Positions 16,027 through 25,194 are shown, counted from the stretch's first letter. The stretch: DNA of 64,000 nt from Burkholderia cenocepacia (GCF_900446215.1 NZ_UAQZ01000015.1:372001-436000), one strand, 5' to 3'. The notes: generated by a model not told the origin, from the letters alone. Made by a program: numbers and translations.

Positions 16027-16989
16027 TCAGACCGCGCGCTTCATCCGCGTGATCGGCAGCACGCGCAGACGCGCTTCGATCGACGGGCACAACGACTGCC
16101 CTTCGAAGCGCGCGGCAAGGAAGTCGACGAACGAGCGCACCTTCGCGGACACGTGACGACGGCTCGCGTACACCGCGTAGATCGGCGCCTCGTGCGGCGG
16201 CACCGAATCGAGCAGCACCGGCACGAGCCGGCCCGACTCGATGTCGTCGCCGACCACTTCGGTGCCGAGCAGCGCGATGCCCGCGCCGGCGAGCACGGCC
16301 GCGCGCAGCCCTTCGAGATGGTTCACGATCAGGTTGCCGTTCAGGCTCACGCGCGACGCGGCGGCCGCGTCGATCACCAGCGAATCGAGCATCGTCGAAT
16401 TCGAATCGCGCCGCAGGTAGTTGTGGTTCGCGAGATCGGCGATCGTCTGCGGCGTGCCACGCTTCTCGAGATACTCGGGCGACGCGACCAGCAGGATGTG
16501 CGCGGTCGCGATCTGGCGCGCGACCAGCGACGACGATTTCAGGCCGTTCGGCGCCGCGCGCACCGCGACGTCGTAGCCTTCCTCGATCAGGTCGACCACG
16601 CGATCGGAGAGCGTCATGTCGACCGTCACGTCCGGGAACCGACCCGCGTAATCGGTGACGGCCTGCATCACGTGCCGCAGCCCGAACGCGGACAGCGACG
16701 TCACGCGCAGCCGGCCCTGCGGCACCACGCTCGCGGCGCCGACGGCCTGACCGGCCTCGTCGAGTTCGGACAGCGCCTGCACGAGGCGCTCATAGTATTC
16801 ACGTCCGGCCTCGGTGGGCGCGACGCGTCGTGTCGTGCGATGCAGCAGCCGCGCGCCGAGCTGCTGCTCGAGGTGCATCACGTGCTTGCTCGCCATCGCC
16901 GCCGACATCTGCATGCGCTCCGCCGCGCCGACGAAGCTGCCCACTTCGACGACGTAGCGAAACACATTCATGCTGACGAGGGTATCCAT
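16027..16989 (-). CDS. LysR-family transcriptional regulator
   Basis: The 320-residue protein carries the LysR HTH (MNVFRYVVEVGSFVGAAERMQMSAAMASKHVMHLEQQLGARLLHRTTRRVAPTEAG). The effector domain resembles the DsdC/PecT-like subgroup that opens with GRLRVTS and has SDRVVDLIEEGYDVAVRAA. The ATG at 16989 is the first start compatible with the family; the methionine six residues later (MNVF) is also possible. No divergent gene lies beside it and the upstream neighbour is the porin on the same strand, separated by a terminator. The target cannot be told from context. Confidence 0.82.
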   Translation of the reverse strand: MDTLVSMNVFRYVVEVGSFVGAAERMQMSAAMASKHVMHLEQQLGARLLHRTTRRVAPTEAGREYYERLVQALSELDEAGQAVGAASVVPQGRLRVTSLSAFGLRHVMQAVTDYAGRFPDVTVDMTLSDRVVDLIEEGYDVAVRAAPNGLKSSSLVARQIATAHILLVASPEYLEKRGTPQTIADLANHNYLRRDSNSTMLDSLVIDAAAASRVSLNGNLIVNHLEGLRAAVLAGAGIALLGTEVVGDDIESGRLVPVLLDSVPPHEAPIYAVYASRRHVSAKVRSFVDFLAARFEGQSLCPSIEARLRVLPITRMKRAV

Positions 16990-17072
16990 CGAACTAGCTC
17001 GCAATCCCGGGGGAATCAACCAATTACGAGATAGGGTAACAAAGGCGAGGAAACAGAAAGGTCAAGAAAGGC

Positions 17073-17102
17073 AAAACGGCGCCGCGGGTGGCGGCGCCGT
17101 TT
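17073..17102 (-). terminator. Terminator of the porin gene
   Basis: A perfect 12-bp stem (17074-17085 with 17091-17102, core ACGGCGCCGC) has a 5-nt loop and ends in TTTT on the minus strand, 71 bp after the porin stop codon. Confidence 0.8.
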
Positions 17103-17172
17103 CGGGCGGGAAAACATGCAGCCAAAACGCGCGATTGACGCGCGCAGCCGGCGCGCCGATCGCGCGTGCGCG

Positions 17173-18249
17173 TCAGAACTTCGCGCGGATGCCTGCGCCG
17201 AACGTGTTGCCGGTCGACAGGCCGCTGATGTGGTCGTTCATGTAGGCCGCGTAGACGTCGGTGCGCTTGGACAGCGGATAGTCGTAGCCGACGGCCCAGG
17301 TCTGGCGCGTCTGGTCGAGGCCGCCCGCGTCGCGCGAGTACGCATACGACGCCATCGCGTTGCCCACGCCGAGCGGCACCGACACGCCGCCCTGCGCGGT
17401 GTTCACGTGCCAGCTGCCCGCGACCTGGTCGTTCTTCGTGTACATGTACTGGCCGAACAGCTTCACGAGCTTCAGGTCGTAGGTCGCGCCGACCAGCGCG
17501 ATGCCCTGGCTCTTCATGCCGGTCACGAGCGCGCTCAGATCCTGCGGGCCGTTGTTGAAGTTCACGTACTGATAGACGGCGGTCGCCGCGAACGGGCCGT
17601 TCGCATAGTTGAACTGCGCGCTCCACTTCTTCGAACGGTTGTCGCCGGCCTGGTTGCCGAGTGCGTACATCGCGCCGAAATTCAGGCCACCGAACGAAGG
17701 CGACGTGTACGACAGCGCGTTGTTCCAGCCCGAATCGCCGACCGCGCCCTGGTCGCTCGGATAGGTCGGGAACGTGCCGAGGCCGAGGAACACGTGGTAC
17801 ACCATCGGCGAGAAGGTGTACGAGTCGTAGAACGGGTTGAACAGGATCGTCGACAGGAACAGGTGCGTCGTCAGGCGGCCTGCCGTCACCGTGCCGTACG
17901 GCGAGCTGATGCCGACGTACGCGTTGCGCGCGAAGAACGTGTCGCCCTGGAAGCGGCCGTACTGGCCGTTCTGCGCGCGGAAGAAGCTCTCCATCGTGAA
18001 GATCGCCTTGTAGCCGCCGCCGAGGTCCTCCGCGCCGTGCAGGCCCCAGTACGACGTCGACATGCCGCCGCCCGACACGTTCCACGCACGATTGCCGCCC
18101 GGGAACTTGGTGGCGCCGACCCATTCGTCGACCTGACCGTAGAGCGAGACGCTCGACTGCGCATGGACGGGTGCGGCGGCCGCCACGCAGGCGGCTGCGG
18201 CGATCAGCTTGACGGACGTGCGCGACGCACGGCGAGCGAATGCTTTCAT
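17173..18249 (-). CDS. OmpC-type trimeric porin (Gram-negative porin family 4)
   Basis: The 358-residue protein has a signal peptide (MKAFARRASRTSVKLIAAAACVAAAAPVHA) cut before QSSVSLYGQVDEW, the standard Burkholderia porin N-terminus. Typical barrel segments follow: GLHGAEDLGGGYKAIFTMESFF, FFARNAYVGISSPYGTVTAGR and a C-terminal GAGIRAKF ending in Phe, the BAM recognition residue. It forms a diffusion channel in the outer membrane. A GGAG lies about 7 bp before the ATG at 18249. It is monocistronic with a clear terminator. Substrate preference is unknown. Confidence 0.88.
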   Translation of the reverse strand: MKAFARRASRTSVKLIAAAACVAAAAPVHAQSSVSLYGQVDEWVGATKFPGGNRAWNVSGGGMSTSYWGLHGAEDLGGGYKAIFTMESFFRAQNGQYGRFQGDTFFARNAYVGISSPYGTVTAGRLTTHLFLSTILFNPFYDSYTFSPMVYHVFLGLGTFPTYPSDQGAVGDSGWNNALSYTSPSFGGLNFGAMYALGNQAGDNRSKKWSAQFNYANGPFAATAVYQYVNFNNGPQDLSALVTGMKSQGIALVGATYDLKLVKLFGQYMYTKNDQVAGSWHVNTAQGGVSVPLGVGNAMASYAYSRDAGGLDQTRQTWAVGYDYPLSKRTDVYAAYMNDHISGLSTGNTFGAGIRAKF

Positions 18250-18594
18250 GGGATCTCCAGGTTTTGTCGAATAGTCGATAAGTGGCGCGAGCGTTGTTTT
18301 TTGGAGCCGAGTGCTTGCGTCGTATGGGGCGCAGCCATCTTTACGGATCATTCGTCCGGTCAAAATTGCGCACACTTATTGCTGGTATAGCGCCAGCCTT
18401 AACTTCGCGGAACGTATCCATGGCCGGATGCACGGCGGCGGCCCGGCGCGAACGCGGTCGCACGGGCGGGCGGCGGCGTGGCATGCGCGTGCCGGGCGCG
18501 AAAGATAGCGCAATGCGGCGGGAAAATCAGCGGAAATCTGCGCGCGACTGTGGCGAATTCGCATCAGCCGGCGGGGGGACGCGCGCCGGGGCGC
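18250..18594. other. Intergenic region upstream of the first porin
   Basis: These 345 bp should hold the promoter and leader of the leftward porin gene. The 90 bp next to the porin are AT-richer than the genome average. I see no gene and no long inverted repeat. Confidence 0.35.
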
Positions 18595-19077
18595 TTAGTT
18601 TCGGTAGAACGGGGAGAAAAACGGCGAGTGCGCAGGCTCTTCCTGCGAGCGGGGCGGCGGCATCGGACGACCGCCGCGCTCCTCGTTGTAGCGGGCGACG
18701 TCGGCGCGGATCGAACCGGCGCGCAGCGGGACGTTGCCGCCGCCCGGCGGGCGCGGCATCTGGCGGACCTCGGCGCTGATCGGCCGATACGGGCTTTGCG
18801 CGGCGTAGTGGCCGTACGACGGCGTCGGGCGCAGCCCCCAGCGGGAGCCGGAGCCGCTGACGCCGCCGGGACGTACGCCGGCAGGCGGCGCGGCGCGGCG
18901 CCAGACGGGACCGCCGGCGGCCGCCTGGCCGTACGCGCGCATGTCGCCGCTACCGAAGCCGTGGCCGCCGAACCCGTGACCGCCATGGGGCGGCTGGGCG
19001 AGCGCGAGCGGCATCAGCAGCGTGCCGAGCACGCCTGCCACCCATCGTCCGATCTTCCGTTTCACCCGTTCCGTCAT
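18595..19077 (-). CDS. Secreted Gly/Pro/Arg-rich protein of unknown function
   Basis: The 160-residue protein begins with a short signal peptide (MTERVKRKIGRWVAGVLGTLLMPLALAQ). The mature part starts PPHGGHGFGGHGFGSG and is rich in Gly, Pro and Arg, with no predicted folded domain. A C-terminal segment (SAEVRQMPRPPGGGNVPLRAGSIRADVARYNEERGGR) is less repetitive and may be the conserved part. It should be periplasmic or exported. The ATG at 19077 is the only start giving a signal peptide. It stands alone between the porin promoter region and the SBF transporter gene. No function can be given. Confidence 0.6.
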   Translation of the reverse strand: MTERVKRKIGRWVAGVLGTLLMPLALAQPPHGGHGFGGHGFGSGDMRAYGQAAAGGPVWRRAAPPAGVRPGGVSGSGSRWGLRPTPSYGHYAAQSPYRPISAEVRQMPRPPGGGNVPLRAGSIRADVARYNEERGGRPMPPPRSQEEPAHSPFFSPFYRN

Positions 19078-19432
19078 CGTTCCGTGCCCATCGACGCCCG
19101 CCGTCGGCTCCTTTCGGCCGACCCAAGGCTTTCAGCAGTAATTTATGAGCGGGCGGAAAGTGTGTCGAGCCAAAAAGTGTTATGTCGCCGGCATCGGTGT
19201 AACACCATGTTACTGCTAGGTTTTTTCACTTCGGGGCGCGATCGCGACAGAACATTCTTCTGCTGTTTTGCGGGGGGCCGGACAGGTGTGGCGGACGCCA
19301 TTGCATGCAACGGATTCATCAATCGATTCGCACAATGAATTTGTGTAGTGAATCGCCAACCGCGACAATGACGCCATCCGCGCGCGCGACGCGCGCCTTT
19401 GCCGCCCGTGCTGTTTCCGAATCGAGTTCCCG
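19078..19432. other. Intergenic region between secreted protein and SBF transporter genes
   Basis: These 355 bp lie between divergent genes. At 19199-19213 is GTAACA-CCA-TGTTAC, a perfect 6-bp inverted repeat followed 7 bp later by a T6 run. The surrounding 150 bp are AT-richer than average, so promoters for both genes probably lie here. No gene is seen. Confidence 0.4.
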
Positions 19433-20464
19433 ATGGCCCGTCCCCGTTTTCTTCCCGACAACTTCACGCTCGCGCTGGTCGGCACCGTCGTGCTCGCGAG
19501 CCTGCTGCCCTGCCGCGGCCCGGCCGCCCATGCGTTCAACTGGGCGACCAACATCGCGGTCGGCCTGCTGTTTTTCCTGCACGGCGCGAAACTGTCGCGC
19601 GAAGCCGTCGTCGCCGGCGCGACCCACTGGCGGCTGCACGCGGTCGTGCTGCTCAGCACGTTCGCGCTGTTCCCGCTGCTCGGCCTCGCGCTGAAGCCCG
19701 TGCTGCAGCCGCTCGTCACGCCGACGCTGTATGCGGGCGTGCTGTTCCTGTGCACGCTGCCGTCGACGGTCCAGTCGTCGATCGCGTTCACGTCGATCGC
19801 GAAGGGCAACGTGCCGGCCGCCGTGTGCGCGGCATCCGCGTCGAGCCTGCTCGGGATCTTCGTCACGCCGGCGCTCGTCGGGCTGATGATCACGTCGCAA
19901 TCGGCCGCCGCCGCGTCGCCGTGGAGCACCGTCGGCAGCATCGTGATGCAGTTGCTCGTGCCGTTCATCGCCGGCCAGTTGCTGCGGCCCGTGATCGGCG
20001 GCTGGATCGACCGCAACCGCGGCGTGCTGCGCTTCGTCGACCAGGGTTCGATCCTGCTGGTCGTCTACGTCGCGTTCAGCGAGGCCGTCAACGAGGGGCT
20101 GTGGCACCAGATTCCGCCGCGCGCGCTCGGCGGGCTGCTGGCCGTCAACCTCGTGCTGCTCGCGATCGCGCTGCTGCTGACCGCGTTCGTCAGCAAGCGG
20201 CTCGGCTTCAACCGAGCCGACCAGATCACGATCATCTTCTGCGGCTCGAAGAAGAGCCTCGCGGCCGGCGTGCCGATGGCGAAGGTGATCTTCTCGGCGA
20301 ACGCGGTCGGCGCGATCGTGCTGCCGCTGATGCTGTTCCATCAGATCCAGCTGATGGCGTGCGCGGCGCTCGCGCAGCGCTGGGGCGCGCGCGACACGAG
20401 CGGCGAGCAGGACGAGGGGGATGCGACGGCCACGTCGGGCGCGTTGAGTACCGGCAAGCGCTGA
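19433..20464 (+). CDS. SBF/YfeH-type bile acid:sodium symporter family protein
   Basis: The 343-residue protein has nine or ten membrane helices and belongs to the SBF-like (YfeH) branch of the bile acid/Na+ symporter superfamily. Typical features are NWATNIAVGLLFFLHGAKLSREAV, LPSTVQSSIAFTSIAKGNVPAAVCAASASSLLGIFVTPALVG and CGSKKSLAAGVPMA. The N-x-AV.LLFFL.GA.L pattern is conserved in the branch. It is an inner-membrane secondary transporter. The substrate of YfeH proteins is not known. The ATG at 19433 has only a weak ribosome site, but the family sequence starts here. Confidence 0.83.
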   Translation: MARPRFLPDNFTLALVGTVVLASLLPCRGPAAHAFNWATNIAVGLLFFLHGAKLSREAVVAGATHWRLHAVVLLSTFALFPLLGLALKPVLQPLVTPTLYAGVLFLCTLPSTVQSSIAFTSIAKGNVPAAVCAASASSLLGIFVTPALVGLMITSQSAAAASPWSTVGSIVMQLLVPFIAGQLLRPVIGGWIDRNRGVLRFVDQGSILLVVYVAFSEAVNEGLWHQIPPRALGGLLAVNLVLLAIALLLTAFVSKRLGFNRADQITIIFCGSKKSLAAGVPMAKVIFSANAVGAIVLPLMLFHQIQLMACAALAQRWGARDTSGEQDEGDATATSGALSTGKR

Positions 20465-20501
20465 CGTGTCTCCGGGGGGCCGGATGGCCGCCGCTGGCGG
20501 C

Positions 20502-20536
20502 CTCCTGCCTCCTGCCTCCTGCCTCCTGCCTTCCGC
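20502..20536. repeat. Tandem heptanucleotide repeat, CTCCTGC x4 plus one degenerate unit
   Basis: Four perfect CTCCTGC units run from 20502 to 20529, and a degenerate CTTCCGC follows to 20536. The array sits 37 bp after the SBF gene stop and upstream of the EAL-GGDEF gene. If translation of the latter began further upstream, changes in copy number would shift frame. Otherwise it may affect promoter spacing. Confidence 0.8.
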
Positions 20537-20670
20537 CCCTTCCAGCCGCACCCCAACGCGCTCGCGGCGCGATGCACCAACAACGCCCATCGCGTCACGA
20601 AATCTTCATTCAATTCTCCGCGAGCGGTGCCGTTAAGTCGGGCGTCCCGTCGATTCGGCTGCCCTCGCCC

Positions 20671-22515
20671 ATGCCCGCGCTTCCCTCCGATTCCGCTGTC
20701 GCCCGCACCACGCGCCTGATCGCGGATCGCGCGCTCGCCGCCGTGTTCCAGCCGATCGTCGACCTCGGGTCGGGGACGGTCGTCGGTTACGAGGGGCTGA
20801 TCCGCGGCCCGCGCGGCACCGACCTCGAACCACCCGCCGCGCTGTTCGCGCAGGCCGCGCGCGAAGGCGAAACCATCGCGCTCGAACGGGCCGCCGCGCT
20901 CACCTGCCTCGACGCGTTCGCGGCGCTCGGCTGCGACGGCAAGCTGTTCCTCAATTTCAGCGCGGGCACGATCCTCACGCTCGCCAGCGAACGCGAGCGC
21001 ACCCGCCAGTTTCTCGGCCGTGCGCGCGTCGGCGCCGAGCGCATCGTGATCGAGCTCACCGAGCAGAACGCGATTCCCGACGTCGCGCACATCGGGCCGG
21101 CGGTCGCGTCGCTGCGCGACGCCGGCATCCAGTTCGCGCTCGACGACTACGGCACCGCGAACGCGAGCATGAACCTGTGGCTGCGCCTGCATCCGGACGT
21201 CGTGAAGATCGACCGTTTCTTCATCCACGACATCGCGCGCGACCCGCTCAAGTTCGAAGCGGTGAAGGCGATGCAGCACTTCGCGCAGGCGAGCGGCGCG
21301 CAGCTGATCGCGGAAGGCATCGAGAACGAATGCGACCTGATCGTCGTGCGCGACATGGGCATCTGCTGCGTGCAGGGCTTCCTGCTCGGCCGGCCGAACG
21401 CGCAGCCGTCGCGGGTGGTCGCGCCGGCCGCGCGCGACGCGATCCGCGCGCCGCACATCGCGGTGTTTCCCGGCGTGACGCGCGCGGTGCGGCCGGCCGG
21501 CACGATCGCCGGGAAGATGCTCGTACCCGCCCCGGCGCTGCCGCGCGACGCGACCAGCAACGACGTGCTCGAGCTGTTCAACCGGATGCCCGACCTGCAC
21601 GCGGTCGCGCTCGTCGAGCGCGGGCGGCCCGTCGCGCTCGTGAATCGCCGCGGCTTCATCGACCGTTTCGCGCTGCCGTATCACCGCGAGGTGTTCGGCA
21701 AGAAACCGTGCCTGCAGTTCGCGAACGATGCGCCGCTGATGATCGACGTCGCGACGACCTTCGAGCAGCTCGCGCTGCTGCTCGCGAGCCACGACCAGCG
21801 CTATCTCGCGGACGGCTTCGTGATCACCGACCACGGCCGCTATGTCGGGCTCGGCACCGGCGAGAGCCTCGTGCGCGCGGTGACCGAGATGCGCATCGAG
21901 GCCGCGCGCTACGCGAATCCGCTGACGTTCCTGCCCGGCAACATCCCGATCAGCGCGCACATCGACCGCCTGCTCCAGCGCGACGCCGGCTTTCATGCGT
22001 GCTACGTCGACCTGAACCAGTTCAAGCCGTTCAACGACCAGTACGGCTACTGGCAGGGCGACGAAGTGTTGAAATTCGCCGCGACGGTGCTGGCCGGCGT
22101 GTGCGACCCGCAGCGCGACTTTCTCGGCCACGTCGGCGGCGACGATTTCCTCGTGCTGTTCCAGCGCGACGACTGGCGCGAGCGCGCCGCCGACGCGATC
22201 GCGCGCTTCAACGACGGCGCGCAGCTCTTCTACACGCAGGCCGACCGGCAGGCGGGCGGGTTGCGCGGCGAGGATCGCCACGGCAACCCGGCGTTCTTCG
22301 GCTTCGTGACGATGGCGATCGGCGCGGTCGGCGTGCCGGCCGGCGCGCACGGCGCCAAACGCTACGGCAGCGACGAGATCGCGTCGGTCGCGGCGCTCGC
22401 GAAGCGGCGGGCGAAGCAGCAGCCGGACGGGCTCGCGGTCGTCGATCTCGATGCCGGCCGCGCCGCGCTGCGCCATCGCGGCGAACCGCCGGCCGTGGCG
22501 GTGGCGGCAGGCTGA
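20671..22515 (+). CDS. EAL-CBS-GGDEF cyclic-di-GMP protein, probable phosphodiesterase
   Basis: The 614-residue protein has three parts. The N-terminal EAL domain (about residues 15-255) carries EGL at 41-43, ELTE at 128-131, the DD pair at 158-159, Lys179 and AEGIE at 214-218. The metal and catalytic residues are thus present, with EGL as an accepted EAL variant. A CBS-pair-like segment (about 290-430) follows. The GGDEF domain (about 440-590) has GGDDF at about 489-493 in place of GG(D/E)EF, so diguanylate cyclase activity is doubtful. Net c-di-GMP hydrolysis is predicted. It has no signal peptide and is cytosolic. The start is uncertain; an in-frame ATG at 20572 is possible. Confidence 0.83.
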   Translation: MPALPSDSAVARTTRLIADRALAAVFQPIVDLGSGTVVGYEGLIRGPRGTDLEPPAALFAQAAREGETIALERAAALTCLDAFAALGCDGKLFLNFSAGTILTLASERERTRQFLGRARVGAERIVIELTEQNAIPDVAHIGPAVASLRDAGIQFALDDYGTANASMNLWLRLHPDVVKIDRFFIHDIARDPLKFEAVKAMQHFAQASGAQLIAEGIENECDLIVVRDMGICCVQGFLLGRPNAQPSRVVAPAARDAIRAPHIAVFPGVTRAVRPAGTIAGKMLVPAPALPRDATSNDVLELFNRMPDLHAVALVERGRPVALVNRRGFIDRFALPYHREVFGKKPCLQFANDAPLMIDVATTFEQLALLLASHDQRYLADGFVITDHGRYVGLGTGESLVRAVTEMRIEAARYANPLTFLPGNIPISAHIDRLLQRDAGFHACYVDLNQFKPFNDQYGYWQGDEVLKFAATVLAGVCDPQRDFLGHVGGDDFLVLFQRDDWRERAADAIARFNDGAQLFYTQADRQAGGLRGEDRHGNPAFFGFVTMAIGAVGVPAGAHGAKRYGSDEIASVAALAKRRAKQQPDGLAVVDLDAGRAALRHRGEPPAVAVAAG

Positions 22516-22897
22516 ACCGCGCGCTGCCGCGGACGCACGGAACAGCTAGACGCCTGCGCACCGTGCGAGGAAACCGATGCCGGTGCGACGCAAGGTTCGG
22601 CGGTTGCGCCGCCGGCCCTCATCGTCGCGCGCGAAGTCCACGGGGCAGCACGCCTTCATGCGCGCCGCCGGCCCGCGCTCCTTCCGCTGTTTCCCGCGGC
22701 ACCGTCGATGCCGCCCGATACCCGCACACGCACCTTGCCTTTTTCGCGTTTTGTTTAGTATTTTTAGTAACGGCGTTTTCGCAGATTAGCGCTTAAAAAC
22801 CCGTTATTTTCGGGTATTCCCCGGTTATCCGGCCCGAATTCGGCGATGCGTTTTACTATACAATCGCTTTCACCCTAAACAAACCGGACCCCGAACG
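22516..22897. other. Intergenic region upstream of the LacI operon
   Basis: In these 382 bp the last 170 bp are strikingly AT-rich for this genome. They hold a short ACCCG/CGGGT hairpin (22799-22815). TTTGTTTAG (22750-22758) is mirrored by CTAAACAAA (22875-22883), the latter overlapping the region just before the LacI start. No gene is seen. Confidence 0.5.
22855..22873 (+). promoter_or_regulatory. Promoter -10 and LacI-type operator of the sugar operon
   Basis: A TATACA/TACAAT -10 region runs into ATCGCTTTCA, which resembles a LacI-family operator half with the central CG at 22865-22866. The overlap with the -10 box suggests autorepression by the downstream LacI protein. Confidence 0.4.
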
Positions 22898-23917
22898 ATG
22901 GGTACGACCATTCGCGATGTGGCGCGGGCGGCAGAGGTCTCGATCGGCACCGTCTCCCGCGCGCTGAAAAACCAGCCGGGCCTGTCCGAAGCGACGCGTG
23001 CGCGCATCGTCGAGATCGCGCAGCAGCTCGGCTACGATCCCGCGCAGTTGCGGCCGCGCATCCGCCGGCTCACCTTCCTGCTGCACCGCCAGCACAACCG
23101 CTTTCCGGCCAGCCCGTTCTTCTCGCACGTGCTGCACGGCGTCGAGGACGCCTGCCGCGAGCGCGGCATCGTGCCGACGCTGCTCACGGTCGGCCCGAAC
23201 GACGACGTGCTGCGCCAGATGCGTCCGCACGCGCCCGACGCGATCGCGGTGGCCGGCTTCATCGAGCCCGAGACGATCGAGGCGCTCGCCGCCACCGGCC
23301 GGCCGCTCGTGCTGATCGACCTGTGGGCGCCCGGGTTGCGCTCGGTCAACATCGACAACGCGACGGGCGCGGCGCTCGCGATGCGCCACCTGCTCGCCAC
23401 CGGCCGCTCGCGGATCGCCTTCATCGGCGGCTCGCCCGCGCACTACAGCATCGCGCAGCGCGCGATCGGCTACCGGCGCGCGTTCTTCGAAGCCGGGCGG
23501 CTGTTCGATCCCGCCTACGAAGTGACGATCGACGCGGGGCTCGACCCGGACACGGGCGCCGCGCGCGCGATGGAGCAACTGCTCGACGCGCCGGGCCCGC
23601 GCCCCGAAGCCGTGTTCGCATACAACGACGCGGCCGCGCTGGCCGCGCAGCGCGTGTGCACCGCGCGCGGCCTGCGGATTCCGGACGACATCGCGATCGT
23701 CGGCTTCGACAACATCCCGGCCGCCGCGCACGCGAGCCCGCCGCTCACGACGCTCGCGGTCGACAAGGAAGCGCTCGGCCGCCGCGGCGTCGAGCTGCTG
23801 CTCGCCGAAGCGCCCGAGCGCACCGAGATTTCCCTGCCCGTCGAGCTGATCGTGCGGGCCAGCAGCCAGCCCGCCGGCTCCCCGGCACTCGATACCGTAA
23901 CGGCCACCGAATCATGA
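22898..23917 (+). CDS. LacI-family transcriptional regulator of a mannose/fructose operon
   Basis: The 339-residue repressor starts TTIRDVARAAEVSIGTVSRALKNQPGLSEATRARIVEIAQQLGY, the LacI HTH plus hinge helix at about residues 3-60. The periplasmic-binding-protein-like sugar domain follows, with VNIDNATGAALAMRHLLATGRSRIAFIGG and PDDIAIVGFDNIPAAAHASPPLTTLAVDK. Its stop overlaps the next start by 4 bp (ATGA), so it is the first gene of a three-gene operon and probably represses its own promoter. The effector is likely mannose, fructose or a related sugar, judging only from the enzymes it is coupled to. Confidence 0.87.
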   Translation: MGTTIRDVARAAEVSIGTVSRALKNQPGLSEATRARIVEIAQQLGYDPAQLRPRIRRLTFLLHRQHNRFPASPFFSHVLHGVEDACRERGIVPTLLTVGPNDDVLRQMRPHAPDAIAVAGFIEPETIEALAATGRPLVLIDLWAPGLRSVNIDNATGAALAMRHLLATGRSRIAFIGGSPAHYSIAQRAIGYRRAFFEAGRLFDPAYEVTIDAGLDPDTGAARAMEQLLDAPGPRPEAVFAYNDAAALAAQRVCTARGLRIPDDIAIVGFDNIPAAAHASPPLTTLAVDKEALGRRGVELLLAEAPERTEISLPVELIVRASSQPAGSPALDTVTATES

Positions 23918-25194
23918 ACATGCCTCCGGTCCAACCCTGCACGGCCGCGCCGGCCGCCCACACGCAAGCCGCACCGTTCGTCGCGAGCTTTCGCGATCCG
24001 TCGTTCCTGCTGTCGCACATCGAAGACACGCTGCGCTTCTACGCGACCCACGCCTTCGACCCGACGGGCGGCTTCTACCATTACTTCCGCGATGACGGCA
24101 GCATCTACAACCGCACGTCGCGCCACCTCGTCAGCAGTTGCCGGTTCGTCTTCAACTACGCGATGGCGTACCGCCATTTCGGCGATCCGCGTCACCTCGA
24201 CTACGCGCGCCACGGGCTGCACTTCCTGCGCGACGCGCACTGGGACGACACGCTGCAGGGCTACGACTGGGAACTCGACTGGCGCGACGGCGCGAAGCGC
24301 GCGACGCTCGACGGCACGCGCCACTGCTACGGGCTCGCGTTCGTGCTGCTCGCGGCCGCGCACGCGACGATGGCCGGCATCGACGAAGCGCGCCCGCTGA
24401 TCGCCGCCACCTACGAACTCGCCGAGCACCGCTTCTGGGATGCGGCCGCGGGCCTGTATGCGGACGACGCGACGGCGAACTGGAACGTGCCGTCGTATCG
24501 CGGCCAGAACGCGAACATGCACATGACGGAAGCGCTGCTCGCCGCGTACGAGGCGACCGGCCACCTCACGTACCTCGATCGCGCGGAAAAGCTCGCCACC
24601 CACATCACGCAGCGCCAGGCCGCGCTGTCGGGCGGCCTCGTGTGGGAGCACTACCATGCGGACTGGTCGATCGACTGGGACTACAACAAGGAAGACAGCT
24701 CGAACATCTTCCGTCCGTGGGGCTTCCAGCCCGGACACCAGACCGAATGGGCGAAGCTGCTGCTGATCCTCGAGCGGCACCGCCCGCTCGACTGGCTCGC
24801 GCCGCGCGCGGCCGAGCTGTTCGACGCGGCGCTCACGCACGCGTGGGACGCCGATCACGGCGGCCTGTACTACGGCTTCGGCCCCGACTTCACGATCTGC
24901 GACCACAACAAGTATTTCTGGGTGCAGGCGGAAACCTTCGCGGCGGCCGCGATGCTCGGCGCGCGCACCGGCAGCGAGCGCTTCTGGGACTGGTACGACG
25001 AGATCTGGCGCTACAGCTGGGCGCATTTCGTCGATCACCGCTACGGCGCGTGGTACCGGATCCTCACCTGCGACAACCGCAAGTACAGCGACGAGAAAAG
25101 CCCGGCCGGCAAGACCGACTATCACACGATGGGCGCCTGCTACGACGTGCTCGCGACCCTCGCGCGCGCGCAACGCAGCGAGCCGACGCAATGA
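23914..25194 (+). CDS. AGE-family sugar isomerase, mannose isomerase-like
   Basis: The 426-residue protein is an (alpha/alpha)6-barrel enzyme of the N-acylglucosamine 2-epimerase superfamily. Family segments include GGFYHYFRDDG, RHLVSSCRFVFNYAMAYRHFG, TRHCYGLAFVLLAAAHA and QNANMHMTEALLAAYEAT. The histidines in H-C-Y, N-M-H-M-T-E and the C-terminal DYHTMGACY are the residues used as acid and base in this fold. D-mannose isomerases and YihS-type aldose-ketose isomerases are the nearest groups, so mannose to fructose is the best guess. It overlaps the LacI gene and the sugar kinase gene by 4 bp each. Confidence 0.78.
   Translation: MNMPPVQPCTAAPAAHTQAAPFVASFRDPSFLLSHIEDTLRFYATHAFDPTGGFYHYFRDDGSIYNRTSRHLVSSCRFVFNYAMAYRHFGDPRHLDYARHGLHFLRDAHWDDTLQGYDWELDWRDGAKRATLDGTRHCYGLAFVLLAAAHATMAGIDEARPLIAATYELAEHRFWDAAAGLYADDATANWNVPSYRGQNANMHMTEALLAAYEATGHLTYLDRAEKLATHITQRQAALSGGLVWEHYHADWSIDWDYNKEDSSNIFRPWGFQPGHQTEWAKLLLILERHRPLDWLAPRAAELFDAALTHAWDADHGGLYYGFGPDFTICDHNKYFWVQAETFAAAAMLGARTGSERFWDWYDEIWRYSWAHFVDHRYGAWYRILTCDNRKYSDEKSPAGKTDYHTMGACYDVLATLARAQRSEPTQ

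Noticed and set aside
17173..18249. Possible functional link between the LysR gene at 16027 and the porin
   Set aside because: They are separated by a strong porin terminator, are on the same strand, and nothing else ties them together.
19399..22515. A 1038-codon frame that would fuse sequence across the SBF gene to the EAL-GGDEF protein
   Set aside because: The first 390 codons are the +2 frame of the SBF transporter. EAL homology begins after 20671.
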